Shown: positions 34,807 to 45,753 of the stretch, piece after piece | How positions within the stretch are numbered: the stretch's first letter is position 1 | How the letters are laid out: the number at the start of each line of letters is the position of its first letter | Source of the DNA: Setoptus koraiensis | Lineage: Eukaryota; Arthropoda | Reading direction: 5' to 3' | Length of the DNA stretch: 64,000 nt | NCBI GenBank assembly: GCA_048013815.1 | Contig: CM106585.1 | Span: 11,346,001-11,410,000 of the forward strand | Notes under the pieces: generated by a model | Databases searched by the model: none | The model's input: the letters and a program-made list of their open reading frames with translations, nothing else | Told to the model about the DNA's origin: nothing | Translations under genes and position numbers: made by a program

Positions 34807-35160
34807 GGCAGTATGATGTAATTGTAGCCTCAACTGTAACATTTAAATTTAGACTTCGCACTCTGAATAGGAAGTGCAGTTGTTCTCGCTATGATTTAAT
34901 CAATTTATGGATTAATAAAGATCAAAGTAATTTAAGTATTTTGTATTGTTGCTCCTACGGGCTAACAGAATGACACGAAACATAGAAATCTCAATTTAAT
35001 ATGTCATCTGATCACACTGAAGTTTGCTTGATTATCAGTGAGACACAGATGGCGTTCTTTTTTTTTTCTCATTTGATATGCTTAAGAGGGTATCTACCTG
35101 ACAAACAACCTCACCATTTTATGTAGTTTCTAGGTAGATAACTTATGCTTTTTACACCTA
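34807..35160. other. convergent 3' spacer
   Basis: Between the stops of the histidine-rich gene and TMEM62. It contains AATAAA near 34914 for the former. Nothing else was seen. Confidence 0.6.
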
Positions 35161-37421
35161 TTATTCTTGACATACAGGCAATCTAGTGAATTCAAAATCG
35201 TTCTGCTGCAAATTCACTATTTGATACCAGCAATAAATATAGATCAGTATGCACCAAAAGAATGGGAATGATGTCAAGAAAGTTAGTGTCCCATAGGCAC
35301 TGTAGAATATCGTGCTGACTAGAATTTGTATCACTGTCAAGATGAGATAAGCAATGAATTTAGCATCAATAAATCGAATATTTTTCCTCCGGTCTGTTGA
35401 TGCCAAAAATTTACGATATTCGTTAACTTTTGAAGATAGCATCACAGTTATAAATATGTGAATGATCATGGCAATTGACCCGACAGTGTAGGTTATTCCA
35501 GTATGAATGAATGATCCATCAATCCAGATGCCCCAAACAAAACAAATGCCTATCATATCATCTATGAATTTTCCAATGAATAGCGGTCCTGTAATAGAAT
35601 AAAATGAAACAAAACAAACATATACTTAGAGAAAACAAAATTCATGGTGTGATGAATTGATCGATAAAGAACCTATGTTACGATAGCTCACCTATGGCCA
35701 TCCACAGAGGAATAATGATAAGAGGTACACAAAGTCTGTCGATATTTGCTGTCAAATATATCTTATATATCAGGGTACCACGATATATTTGTTTCATGCA
35801 ACAATCTCCACCACTATGTCTGACAATCCTCATTAGTACTAGAGGCAATGTGGCAATGGTAACAAGAAAGAGAAACATACTCATGACCTACACAAAGCGA
35901 TGATTATATGAATTAAGAGAATAGATTAGAGATTATTCGATTTCATCCGTATAGTGTTGATTTAATGATATATTATACTTACGTAAGCCTTGAAATAGAG
36001 TCGGATAAGAATCCTCGCCCCAAGATCATGCTCGCTTTTGGAACCATCCAATGAAAATTCTTGTTGAAAAATTCTTTGCTGTCTCCTTACATCAGAAACC
36101 AAAATTTTTGCTACATGGAGTCCTTCCTTGTAGAGATCTGGGGTCCATTCTAGAACATAGAGTGGGCCTTCTTTATGCTTTGCCTCGAACCAGGGCCCAT
36201 TGTCCATCTTAATGCGCACACTTTTTATCTCGGCATCTGAAAAAGCTATGACGCGAATGTGAGTTGATTTCGATATCCTATCCAAGGGCTCATACTTAGG
36301 CATCGCGTATTCGGGTCCCTTCGGGTTCGTCATGAGAGCTATAGGCCACTCATTGAAGTTGAAATCAAGAAAAGAAAAGAGTTGGTTGTCAACAGCGGCC
36401 AATCTCAATCTTCGATTATACTTCCAATCACCCAACTCTAATTCAGCAAAACCAGGTTGCTGTGTAGCGTGCATCTTCTTGATTAGATTCGCGGTTGTGT
36501 GATAGTGACCGCAGAGGTAAGGTCCATTGATCAAGCTACGCAATCCAACGCCTGGTGATGCTATAGATGAAGTAGGATAATGCCCAAACCAAATGGTGTA
36601 ATCACTCTTGTTTTGAGTGCTTTCATCAACAAATGACTGCAATTCATCCAAGTCGGTTTGATTAACAATACCAATAAAATTGAATGGTATCTTGAGCCCA
36701 GGAGTTTGAACACCATCAACTCCAATAAAGGTATAGATGTGACCATTTTTCTCTAGTTTTTGCATATAATTACGTGGGTGTTTCTTGCCCTGCATCGAGT
36801 ATTGTCTGTACATAGTAGAGGGATCTTGTGGTCTGTAGACATTGAAATTGTCATGATTACCACGAATATCTAGCCAAATTGTTTCATTCAAATTGGATTG
36901 CTTGAGAATATCTGAATAGGCTTTCCATTCCTCCAGTTGAGGGCCTGTGTTAAACAGAGTTCCTGGCTTACGACCATCAGTGAGGTCTCCAGTGGCTAAC
37001 ACAACAGATGGTTTAATGATGGATATGTAATCGGTAGTGAACTTCAAGAAATCTGTCTTCCTGTTCTCGTGGCCGATACAACTCAGATGAAGATCTGTGA
37101 TCTAATAGAACAATAGAAATATGTGTGTGCGTTCAATAGTATGTTGAAATGTCTTGGTTATTGATTGGTTCATCGAAAGCAAAATATTAAAGATAGCTCA
37201 CCACTCGTACTTACTTGTAAGAACCACATTAATCTTTCAGGAGAATCATCTATTGTCACATTGTTCTGGTAGCTGAGGGGAGGGTGGCTATATTGAAAGT
37301 TGTCAATAGTGACAGCATGGAATATGAGAGCCACCAAAACGGAGATAAAGGTAACAATTACTAAAAGGATAGGTCCGACTTTAATGAGCATCCTGAATAT
37401 CCTGTTCTGAGGCCAGTCCAT
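35161..37421 (-). CDS. TMEM62: TMEM62, membrane metallophosphoesterase
   Basis: Multi-pass membrane protein with a calcineurin-like phosphoesterase domain; substrate unknown. Four exons: 37215-37421, 35983-37101, 35692-35887 and 35161-35588, about 649 aa against 643 in human. Exon 1 gives an N-terminal signal-anchor helix and ends WFLQ. Exon 2 opens with ITDLHLS, the first metal-binding motif, which is lost if only the long frame is read. It continues with TGDLTD, RGNHD, WFGHYP and CGHYHT, so the full set of dimetal ligands is present, followed by a beta-sandwich region. Exons 3 and 4 add the C-terminal transmembrane segments (for example FLFLVTIATLPLVLM and GPLFIGKFIDD). All three junctions are GT-AG and in phase. 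It is head-to-head with glycerate kinase, 583 bp apart. Confidence 0.93.
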
Positions 37422-38004
37422 GCACCAGCTTATTATGTTGTTTATCGATAAGATTTCTAGTCTCGCAGTTCGAGTGCTAAGAGTATATTGAGCGTTGTGG
37501 ATTGATATTAATCTGACATTTGTTCAGTTTTTCAATAACAATATAACCGTCTAATCACTTGATGTCCATAATTACAGATTACATAGTCCGTGTCCAAGGT
37601 GATTCGTCCCATTTTGAGCTGACAGTCGAATAGCTTGTTGTAATGCAATCTTTAGTGATTTTTCGCTGATTTTTTGCTTTTTGTTGTTTTTCTATTCCGA
37701 GAGAAGCACACAGCCTCGGGCAAAAGTCTGGAGACGTGAGAAGTATGATCTTTACACGCTGCGCGGCGCGTCAGTACCTTTGGAACTTGAGCTGGTTCCA
37801 TTTATTTTACTTTACACCGTCACCGACTGTAAAAGTAAATATTTATCTAGCATCACAACGCATCTATCCATCTATTCGGACCCCAGAGGAATGTGACCAA
37901 TGTATGACAATACAAAAATTATTTAAGGAATCCCCCATCTTGCATTATTTCGAGATGTTAACGATGATTTGATTTGGTATTTTTGCCGTATCGAATCATC
38001 AGCC
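37422..38004. promoter_or_regulatory. shared divergent promoter region, TMEM62 and GLYCTK
   Basis: 583 bp between two divergent starts with no coding signal. It must carry both promoters; no TATA box is obvious, which fits housekeeping-type genes. Confidence 0.5.
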
Positions 38005-39591
38005 ATGGCATCCCCATCATCGCTTAGGCAAGATGCGCTCCGAATATTTCGGAGCGCTCTCAATGCCGTCAAAAGTGACGCCTTGCTACGAAATTCAGTC
38101 CAGTTCAAAGATGGAAAACTTATTGTTAATCCGTTCAGTATCCAAAATAAAAAATCGGATACACCCGAAAAGGAATTCAGTATTGATCTCAATCAAACAA
38201 CTTTACATATTATCGGCGGCGGAAAATCCGTCTTGCCAATGGCTGGCTCTCTTCTGGAGCAAATAGAGCTCAGTTCAGGACTCAATCCGAACTATGTCAA
38301 TGGCTGCCTGAGTCTACCCTTTGGGTCTAAAAAAATTGATAATTTCAGAGGACACAACCAAGCAACAAATGGTTCTGGCAAAGATCTCTTTAAATACTTC
38401 AATGTTGAGTGCCACTATGGTGCCATGAACAACTTGCCAGACAAGAGCTCCGAGCATGCCACAAAAAGAATTATGCAATTGATAGATGAGACCTGCAATA
38501 AGTCACCAGAAGAAAACCATCTTAGGAAACCTTTGTTCATTGTACTATTATCTGGTGGGGGTTCAGCTTGTCTGACGATGCCCAAGGGAATTAGTTTAGA
38601 GGAGAAGTTGAGAGTTATCGTGTCACTGGTATCAAATGGTGTGGACATCAAGAAATTGAACTCAGTCAGACAGTGTTTGTCAGAAATCAAGGGAGGAAAG
38701 TTAGCCTCTAGTATTGTTGGAAGAAACAAAGATGCGCAAATTGTAACTCTCATCATAAGTGATGTGATAGGAGATCCCATAGAGTTCATTGCCAGCGGTC
38801 CTACTTACATCAACCCCGATCTTACTGAGCCAGAACTCATACCCCATGGCACATCTCTGTCCAGTAGGAACGCATTGGATCTTCTAACTAATCTCAACAT
38901 TGACATGAGTCCTCAGTTGATTAAAATGTTGAAATCTTCTGATGACGGACTAGATCCTCGATTGAATGATAGAGTGCATAACTTCATTATTGGTAACAAT
39001 AGGCTAGCTTTGGAAGCGGCAATCAAGGATGCAAAATATCTAGGGTACGAAATCGAGTACCTTGGAAACGAAATGCATGGTGATGTCGATTTGATTTTGG
39101 ACAAATTATTGAATCAAGTAGATAATGTCGCACAACGACGTGATAAGAACTCCGATAAAGTTTGCGTAATCGGTGGTGGAGAGGCAACTGTCAATCTAAA
39201 GACGAAGACAGTCGGTCAAGGAGGCCGAGCTCAAGAAATGGCGCTGAGGTATTTAAGCAGGAAATTTGAGCAAGATACCAAAGCATTAGTTTCGAGTAGT
39301 AACATATACGACGATATATTTCTGGCAGCTGGCACGGATGGGCAAGACGGTCCCACGAAGTTTGCTGGTTGTTTATCGTCCTGGTCGCTGTGGGGCGATT
39401 TAAATTGTACGAAAGTTAAAAGTGAGATACAGTATTATGTTGATACACATGATTCGACCAATTTCTGGCTTAAAAACAAGAAAGAATGGCTCATCGAAAC
39501 AGGTCTAACAGGAACTAATGTGATGGATATTTATATGATTCTGTTAAATAAAAGAACGGATCTCTACGTCAAGCAGAAAAGTCACTTGTGA
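38005..39591 (+). CDS. GLYCTK: glycerate kinase
   Basis: Phosphorylates D-glycerate to 2-phosphoglycerate with ATP, in serine and fructose breakdown. Single exon of 528 aa, like the 523-aa human enzyme. The start is ATG 38005 (AGCCATGG), right before the conserved LRQDALRIFRSAL block. Seen: GGGKSVLPMAG, LSGGGSACL (phosphate loop), LNSVRQCLSEIKGGKLA, ISDVIGDPIEFIASGPT, GGGEATV, GQGGRAQEMALR and AAGTDGQDGPT, then TGLTGTNVMD. These are the type-2 (MOFRL) glycerate kinase landmarks and all look intact. The N-terminus shows no strong mitochondrial leader, so a cytosolic form is likely. AATAAA at about 39643. Confidence 0.96.
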   Translation: MASPSSLRQDALRIFRSALNAVKSDALLRNSVQFKDGKLIVNPFSIQNKKSDTPEKEFSIDLNQTTLHIIGGGKSVLPMAGSLLEQIELSSGLNPNYVNGCLSLPFGSKKIDNFRGHNQATNGSGKDLFKYFNVECHYGAMNNLPDKSSEHATKRIMQLIDETCNKSPEENHLRKPLFIVLLSGGGSACLTMPKGISLEEKLRVIVSLVSNGVDIKKLNSVRQCLSEIKGGKLASSIVGRNKDAQIVTLIISDVIGDPIEFIASGPTYINPDLTEPELIPHGTSLSSRNALDLLTNLNIDMSPQLIKMLKSSDDGLDPRLNDRVHNFIIGNNRLALEAAIKDAKYLGYEIEYLGNEMHGDVDLILDKLLNQVDNVAQRRDKNSDKVCVIGGGEATVNLKTKTVGQGGRAQEMALRYLSRKFEQDTKALVSSSNIYDDIFLAAGTDGQDGPTKFAGCLSSWSLWGDLNCTKVKSEIQYYVDTHDSTNFWLKNKKEWLIETGLTGTNVMDIYMILLNKRTDLYVKQKSHL

Positions 39592-39763
39592 TACACCACA
39601 TACTGTTGTGTATACCATAAACATTTAGATCGTTGTTTTATGAATAAATTTGTTACAAAATATGTTCGTTATATTTAGTTAATGTTTGAATGTGTGTGAG
39701 TAATCTATTCTATCCATTGATGGCAGTTGATCTTAACAGTCATTATTTGTAATTATGTCGAAA

Positions 39764-42700
39764 TCAAGCTTGGCATTCTCTATAGAATTGAGCTTTCAAA
39801 TCTATGTCCTTATTGTATTGATCCATCTGACGATGGAGATCATCAATCAAATCCTGGTAGTCTTTAATCCTTCTCTCGTACTCATCAAAAGTGTCATCTA
39901 CCTCTCTCAATAGGTCCAACTTGATTAGGATATCACCCGCTAGTTGATGTGCATCATTCTTAAGTTTCTCGGCCCGGTCTTTCATTTCGCCACTATGCTT
40001 GGCTTTATTGCGCAATTTTTCTTCCGCTAATTTGGCCTTCAACGCTAGCTCATCAGTATATTTGCCCGCCTGATCGGCCAACTTGGTTGCATCTTGAACA
40101 GCCCCTTGAGCTTGAGATACATATAACTCGTTTTGAGCATATATCTGTCTCAATTTGTCCAATCTGTCGCGCAATTTTTTAACCGCCTCATCCAACTGAT
40201 GCACTATTGACACTAGATACTCCGCTTGCTGGCTGATTTCAGTCAGATCGGCATGGGCCCCATCTAACTCCATTTGGGCAGCTGCAATAGCCTGAGCTGC
40301 CCTCGTTTGTTCTATTGCGGCCAATTTAAGCATATTTAACACTTGTTCGACGATGTCCAAAATGTTGTCCGCTAATTCTTTAGCTCTGTCCGCTTGTTGG
40401 TGCAACTGTTGGGCTGTATTTAGATCGCCAGCGGTTTCTTTCAAAATCTTGTCTATGTTTGTGAGGCTAGATATTGTCTCATTTATCTTCCTGGCCAAAT
40501 CTAAAATTTGTTCTGGTTTCAGAGATGTTTGCAATTGAAGACACTCGGTACCATAGACTCTCACCTCGGCCGGTCTAGAGCCATGCAACACAATAAATTT
40601 TTCTATGTCATCCATGATACCGCCCATATCTTTGCCAACCTTGTCGAATTTAGACTTAGATATCTCACAATCGCTTAAAACTAACTTCGATTGGCGTAGA
40701 GCGATCTCGCTAAGATTTCTTGCATCGCCCAGGCGATCAAAGAGTGATTTCGTGATATTATACTTTTGATCGATTAGTGTCATAGCTTGTTGAGCCAAAT
40801 CCAGAGCATTACTTGCTCGAGTTGTGGCTCCCTCGGAGCAACTCAATCCACCTGTGCCAGACGATAAAATAAATTGTTGTTAATATACTCGAAATGTACT
40901 TACACAACGGACACTCATGTCAATCAGAGATTGTAATGACACTTACCGCATTTATTACAGCCGGCGCCACCGCATAACTGATCGCACGTATTAATCGATG
41001 CATTCGAGGCACAAACTTGCTGATTGATACCTGGTATGTTAGCCTCAAGTTCGGATATGCGCTTGGCAAATTGGGCCAGTAGAGCTTCGTTTTGTAAGCT
41101 AGAGCTGTTGTACTTGGCCGCCGCCGTTGCCAGCATATTCTCTGTGGCTCGTCGCTTTTGTTCTGATTCCAGCAGTATTGGTTTCGACTCTCTGGCTCTC
41201 TTTTCCGCTTCACGACTCTTATTTTGTGAATCTAAAATAATGGCGTAGGCCCCATCAACATTGGCCTCCTGCAGTTGTGTGGCACTCTCCCTCAACTTAT
41301 CAGTTTCAAGGGCCAACAGTTCTGCCATCCTCTCCATTTCACGAAGTGACGCCATTACCGCATTTGTCCTGTTAGTTGTAGATTCGGCATCTCTCTCGTA
41401 TTCCACCAATAGTTTCTCGATTGCCTTTAATTTGGCCGACAACTCAGCTATCTGTCTGGCCAGTTCGCTAATGACATTTGGATCAAGCTTTTGATTGTCC
41501 AATATCTCTTGAATACGATTCAATTTTGCCTCAATGTCAGCAAACTCCTTGGCGTATGCCCCCGGAGTACCTATCTCCATCAATAGTTTTACCTTGTCCA
41601 AAAGAGCTTGAGTTTCATTACGCATTGCTTGAATAATTTTGTCCCACTGTTCGAAGCATTCGCCACACGATTCACAATTTGGCCACCTACCAATATATCC
41701 GCGAGCACATTTGTCACATTTGGCCCCACCAATACCAGTCAAACAACGACAAGCGCCTGTTTTATTGTCACACACTAAACTCAGAGAGCCCTCGCGATTA
41801 CATTGACAAGTTTGACAGCGCTGTTTTGGGTCGCCATAGGTACCGTCGGCGCATTGATCACATCGGCGGCCACCGAAGCCGGGTTTGCATTGGCAAGCAC
41901 CATCAAAGTCGTTACAATCCTGAGACAATGAACCTTGCAGATCACAATTACAAGCTTCACAGCCCTTACCACTAGAGAATTTATAATAATGCGCTTGACA
42001 TTTTCCACAATCCAATCCAGTTACATTTGATAGGCACGGGCACTGACCAGTTAGGTGATTACAAACGCCACCATTGGCATCTGTACCCAACTTGTTGCAT
42101 AAACATTGTCTGCACTGCTGCTTTGTTGCGTCGCCAGCAAATCCCGATTTGCATCTTTCACAACTGTCACCTTCGGTATTGTAAAGACATTTTAAACATT
42201 TACCTGTATCTGGATCACAATTTCCTAAATCCGTAACATCAACATTGTTATTGCAGGTACATTTCTTGCATCCACTAATTGGACTTCCGTATGAGTTGGC
42301 GGGACACGTTGTTGGTTGCAAATCAACGTTTGCTTGATCTGGTGATGCTGTCGGAGATGTGAAACTATTTAGCAATGAAGTGGAAATATATTCTTCCTTC
42401 GCAGGGGGGCTGCTACTACCACTTTTGGGGTTCTTAGGAACAATTGGCTTGCTGTCAACCACGTTTTCCTCAGTGATTGTTGTTATTCGTCTAATAATTT
42501 CTTCAGAGTATTGATTGTTATTGTTATTGACGACTCCTGTTGGCAATTGGTTAGCTTGCTGAGATTTTGGCTCTACGGAGCCACCTAAAGCGGTATTAGT
42601 TGACCAAGAGTACCTCGTTTCAATAGGTAATTGGTCATCCTGCTGTGTAGTAACGGTCTTTTTATATGTTGTAGTAGAATAAGATTTATCCGGCTGACCG

Positions 42701-42876
42701 CCTGTTTGTCGTTTTTGATTATTAGAGCTTCTATAATGAGCATCGTGATTAGATTCCGTATAATCGATATGATTTGATTTGAATTGGTGATAGCTAGACT
42801 CCGAGATATTTATGGTGTAGCCTATTGATAGATAAATTACCAGAAGATGGTATGTGCAAAATTTTATGTCCATCAT
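39764..42876 (-). CDS. laminin beta chain lacking the LN and LF domains
   Basis: Basement-membrane subunit. Exons 40947-42876 and 39764-40851 are joined by a 95-bp intron; the protein is 1005 aa against about 1790 for beta1. Order: signal peptide (1-22), a 165-residue Ser/Thr/Gln-rich linker, four laminin-EGF repeats (about 203-405), the beta-type transition CGECFEQWDKII, coiled coil I, the beta knob (CGGAGCNKCGGLSC, completed across the splice) and coiled coil II ending in a cysteine three residues from the stop. The four EGF repeats and the knob align with beta1, not gamma. LN, LEa, LF and the earlier LEb repeats are missing, yet the signal peptide shows that the frame is complete at its N-terminus. 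Inference: it can enter the trimer but cannot join the LN polymer network. No LN-coding sequence lies between it and the next gene. Confidence 0.9.
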
Positions 42877-43384
42877 TGTTCGTAATGTTTTCCCTCGCAG
42901 GGATTCTCAGAGTTTAAATCTTCAACGACAATATAAATGCCTCCGAATAACTAGCGATTATTCGCAATAGCATCTTATGGAGCGTCTATGATTACGCTTT
43001 CAATTACATGGAATAACTTTATCCATATGTCCAAATATAGCTTTCGCTCAGTTGCTTGTTAGCTCAATCACTTATACAACAGATGGTTATTCTATGGCTT
43101 GGATTGTAATACCAAGATTCAAGTGAAGAGGGAGGAAGAAACTAGTTTGTATATAAGAATGCTCGCGCTAAAAAGTCGTGGGCGTCATGGGCTGAGCTCT
43201 TTAAAGTTCGCAGTGCTTATAGTTATAAATGCTAACCGAAGATTTAGATTTGCTATGTTCGATAAAGGGCTCTTTTCTTTTATATCTAGTTTAATTTCAA
43301 TCGCCCATAGCTCTCGTAACCCATCACGAGATATATGGCCCTAAAATTTAACACCCTATAAGCTTGGTGGAATCTAATCTTATT
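42877..43384. other. spacer upstream of the laminin gene
   Basis: Presumed laminin promoter. An 81-codon plus-strand frame (43099-43344) has no recognisable feature. No LN-domain exon was found on the minus strand. Confidence 0.5.
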
Positions 43385-43770
43385 ATCGAGATGTAGGGTA
43401 AGTTGTATGTTGATGTCCATGGTCCGGCTATTCAACCAATATTTGTTTAGCCCGTTGTGTGGGACTGTAAATTATCTAAAAAAGTTCTTAACAACAGCCT
43501 GATTGATTCTCATGACAAGACACTTCTAACTCTAGGAAGAAAACGCTCTTTGAGAGCAATCGACACACATGATTTGAATGAAGTTAAATCCAACTACTGT
43601 TATCGCCCCGGATACTGTTAAGCTATACTGAGGCCCATGATCGGAGGCAGATCATAAGTGTCTAGGATAGGTCACAAGATCTTACGAAAGAACCGAATGC
43701 AATAATCTATAATTTTCACCAAGGATTCTTCTGACAAGATTTTCTAACAGCAGGTGGAAGTTAACTACAA
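43385..43770 (+). pseudogene. FARSB (PheRS beta) gene relic
   Basis: A decayed piece of the phenylalanyl-tRNA synthetase beta gene whose large copy starts at 56855. From 43406 the frame gives YVDVHGPAIQPIFV, matching FHVDAHALSVRPILVG. After one in-frame stop it continues VVWDCKLSKKVLNNSLID, then LGRKRSLRAIDTHDLNEVK, matching LGRKRSLVSIGTHDLDKVQ, before a stop at about 43618. A weaker match (IFTKDSSDKI with INGDTSKI) near 43720 suggests that about 90 codons were lost between. It covers roughly residues 102-255 of FARSB. Stops and gaps show it is not a working gene. Confidence 0.75.
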
Positions 43771-44250
43771 AAGATAGTTTCGGTACTCCACTTAATTGAA
43801 ACAAGACGCGCCTCTCTCAACAACTTGTTCATTCTGGACAAAAGTGATTGACACGGTTAAGAATTTCGCTTCAATTTCAGAATTGCACGTAGCTCCCAAG
43901 TTGATTGGCATTGTAATTTAAAATATCTAGGACAAATTAAAATTAAGTCAAAGAAAGTGTCACGTAAAGGAATGATTGAGTAGTATTTGGAGCCCAAATC
44001 ATATTGAAATGTAATGAACAAGAATTTCTTTGAAACAATTTCATATTCTTTATTTATGTAGGGGCAATAAAATAGGATGATCATTTGTCACATTTAGGCT
44101 AGTTATTGTCCAACAGAGAGGACACTCTCACGTATGACAAAAGTTGATGTTATCAATCTATATATAATCTACTTTCGAGTTGGTAGTAAAACGACGATGA
44201 GTCAACAGTGTAATAAAAATATTTCATTATGTTGAGATTGTGTGAATAAG
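43771..44250. other. spacer 3' of SH3BP5
   Basis: AT-rich, includes the SH3BP5 3' untranslated region. No gene seen. Confidence 0.5.
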
Positions 44251-45753
44251 CTAGTTGACCTCACGAATACCATTAGTATTGGTGATTAACAAATCGTTAA
44301 TACAATCTATTGTCTTCTTCAAATCTAGATCCGATGGTGAACTATCCCTAGAGGTAATAGGACTCTCTTTGACTTCAATGCGATCATCCTTTTCATTGAA
44401 TATAGTTAGCTTGCTATCCACACTGGATTCGAGCGGAGAAATCACACTTTGTCTGGCATCATGAAGATGAGGTTCGCTATTGTTTAGGTGAGTCATTGTA
44501 GCTTGTCTTTCATTTTGATCAAGCGCCTCTGAGCTAGTATACAAAACTTCATTATTCTGATCATCATCAATCTGTGTCACAATATCATGATTCATCATGT
44601 CATCTGATATGATATTCAAAAAACCATCGCATGCTGAACCAAGGCCAGAATCGCACTCCGACGAAGACGGATCCAATAAATGATTGTATCGCCTTTCAGC
44701 ATGTATCTCTTCACTAAGTGACTCTAGATCATTGAGGGTAGCCGCATATTTTCTCTTAGTTGAGACTATCTCCCGTGTTATGAGATCTATCTCAGCTTTG
44801 ATAGAATTTAGTCTCGCATTGAACCTGTTTGCTTCATCGAAATAAGGTTTTGATCTTCTAATGGAGTTGCTGAATTCTCTCTCAAGCTTACTGACGTGAT
44901 TTTGCGCGAGCAACATCTTCTTTGTTTTATCTTGATGCCTCAATTGACTTTCAGCTTTTAGTTTTTCAGCTTCAAGTAACCTTTGGATGGCCTGATTCAT
45001 TTCCTCACTACTTACATTGAGATTTTCTGAATGTAAAGCATGCATTGAGCATTTAGTTGCAGGGCTTTTAGACGGCAAATCGTTTGTTGTATTATCTGTA
45101 ATAAGATTTGACTCGGGGGCGTTTTGATCATTCACGACGATATCATTGTTATTGTCGGATTGATTTATAGTTGATTTGTCTGCAGCATTACACTTTGCTA
45201 TGGATTCTTTGAAACTTGAATTGGCATCATTAGTATTGTTTTCTTCATTTTTTGGAGTATTTTCATTAGTCAGTGCTGATGCTGCGCATTTGAATTTCTT
45301 TTCAGCTAATCTTATAGCTTCCTTGGCATCTGAGTGAAAGTTGTTGGCTTGTTCAAACTGAACACATGCCTCTTGACATTCAATTTGAGTTTGTTCAGCG
45401 GACAATTTGGCTGCAAGATATTGACGGCCTCTCTTAATTGATTGAATTCCTAGGGTCTGAGAGATAATTTTGAGTCGATCGGTGGATTGTTTCAGAGCAT
45501 TTCTGAATGTATTGTTGGATTCATCAAATTGTTTCTCCAACAAATTGATCCTAGCGGCCAGTTTATTGAGCAACTCGAGTCCGTCGCTGATTTTTACATC
45601 TACTTGTCCGCCGGCATCGGTGTCTGACTGACCGAGACCGGCTAATCTGGAGGTCGAAGCAGTTTCATTTGACTGAACAGATTGAGGCCTGCTCAACTGA
45701 TCATGATCATTGTCGCTAATAGTTACTTGTTCCTGACTTTTTTGATTGATCAT
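44251..45753 (-). CDS. pcs: SH3BP5 / parcas, Rab11 guanine-nucleotide exchange factor
   Basis: Members of this family (SH3BP5, worm REI-1, fly parcas) activate Rab11 and bind Btk or JNK. Single exon, 500 aa. Residues 50-160 form the first antiparallel helical pair (LLNKLAARINLLEKQFDESN, AAKLSAEQTQIECQEA). Residues 245-345 form the second (EEMNQAIQRLLEAEKL, SIRRSKPYFDEANRFNARLN, KYAATLNDLESLSEEIHAERR), which matches the SRPYFE and NLEQISEQIHARR blocks of SH3BP5. Between them is an 85-residue Asn/Asp-rich insertion. The tail is acidic and Ser-rich. ATG at 45753 is the first in frame. The exchange activity is inferred from family. Confidence 0.85.
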   Translation of the reverse strand: MINQKSQEQVTISDNDHDQLSRPQSVQSNETASTSRLAGLGQSDTDAGGQVDVKISDGLELLNKLAARINLLEKQFDESNNTFRNALKQSTDRLKIISQTLGIQSIKRGRQYLAAKLSAEQTQIECQEACVQFEQANNFHSDAKEAIRLAEKKFKCAASALTNENTPKNEENNTNDANSSFKESIAKCNAADKSTINQSDNNNDIVVNDQNAPESNLITDNTTNDLPSKSPATKCSMHALHSENLNVSSEEMNQAIQRLLEAEKLKAESQLRHQDKTKKMLLAQNHVSKLEREFSNSIRRSKPYFDEANRFNARLNSIKAEIDLITREIVSTKRKYAATLNDLESLSEEIHAERRYNHLLDPSSSECDSGLGSACDGFLNIISDDMMNHDIVTQIDDDQNNEVLYTSSEALDQNERQATMTHLNNSEPHLHDARQSVISPLESSVDSKLTIFNEKDDRIEVKESPITSRDSSPSDLDLKKTIDCINDLLITNTNGIREVN

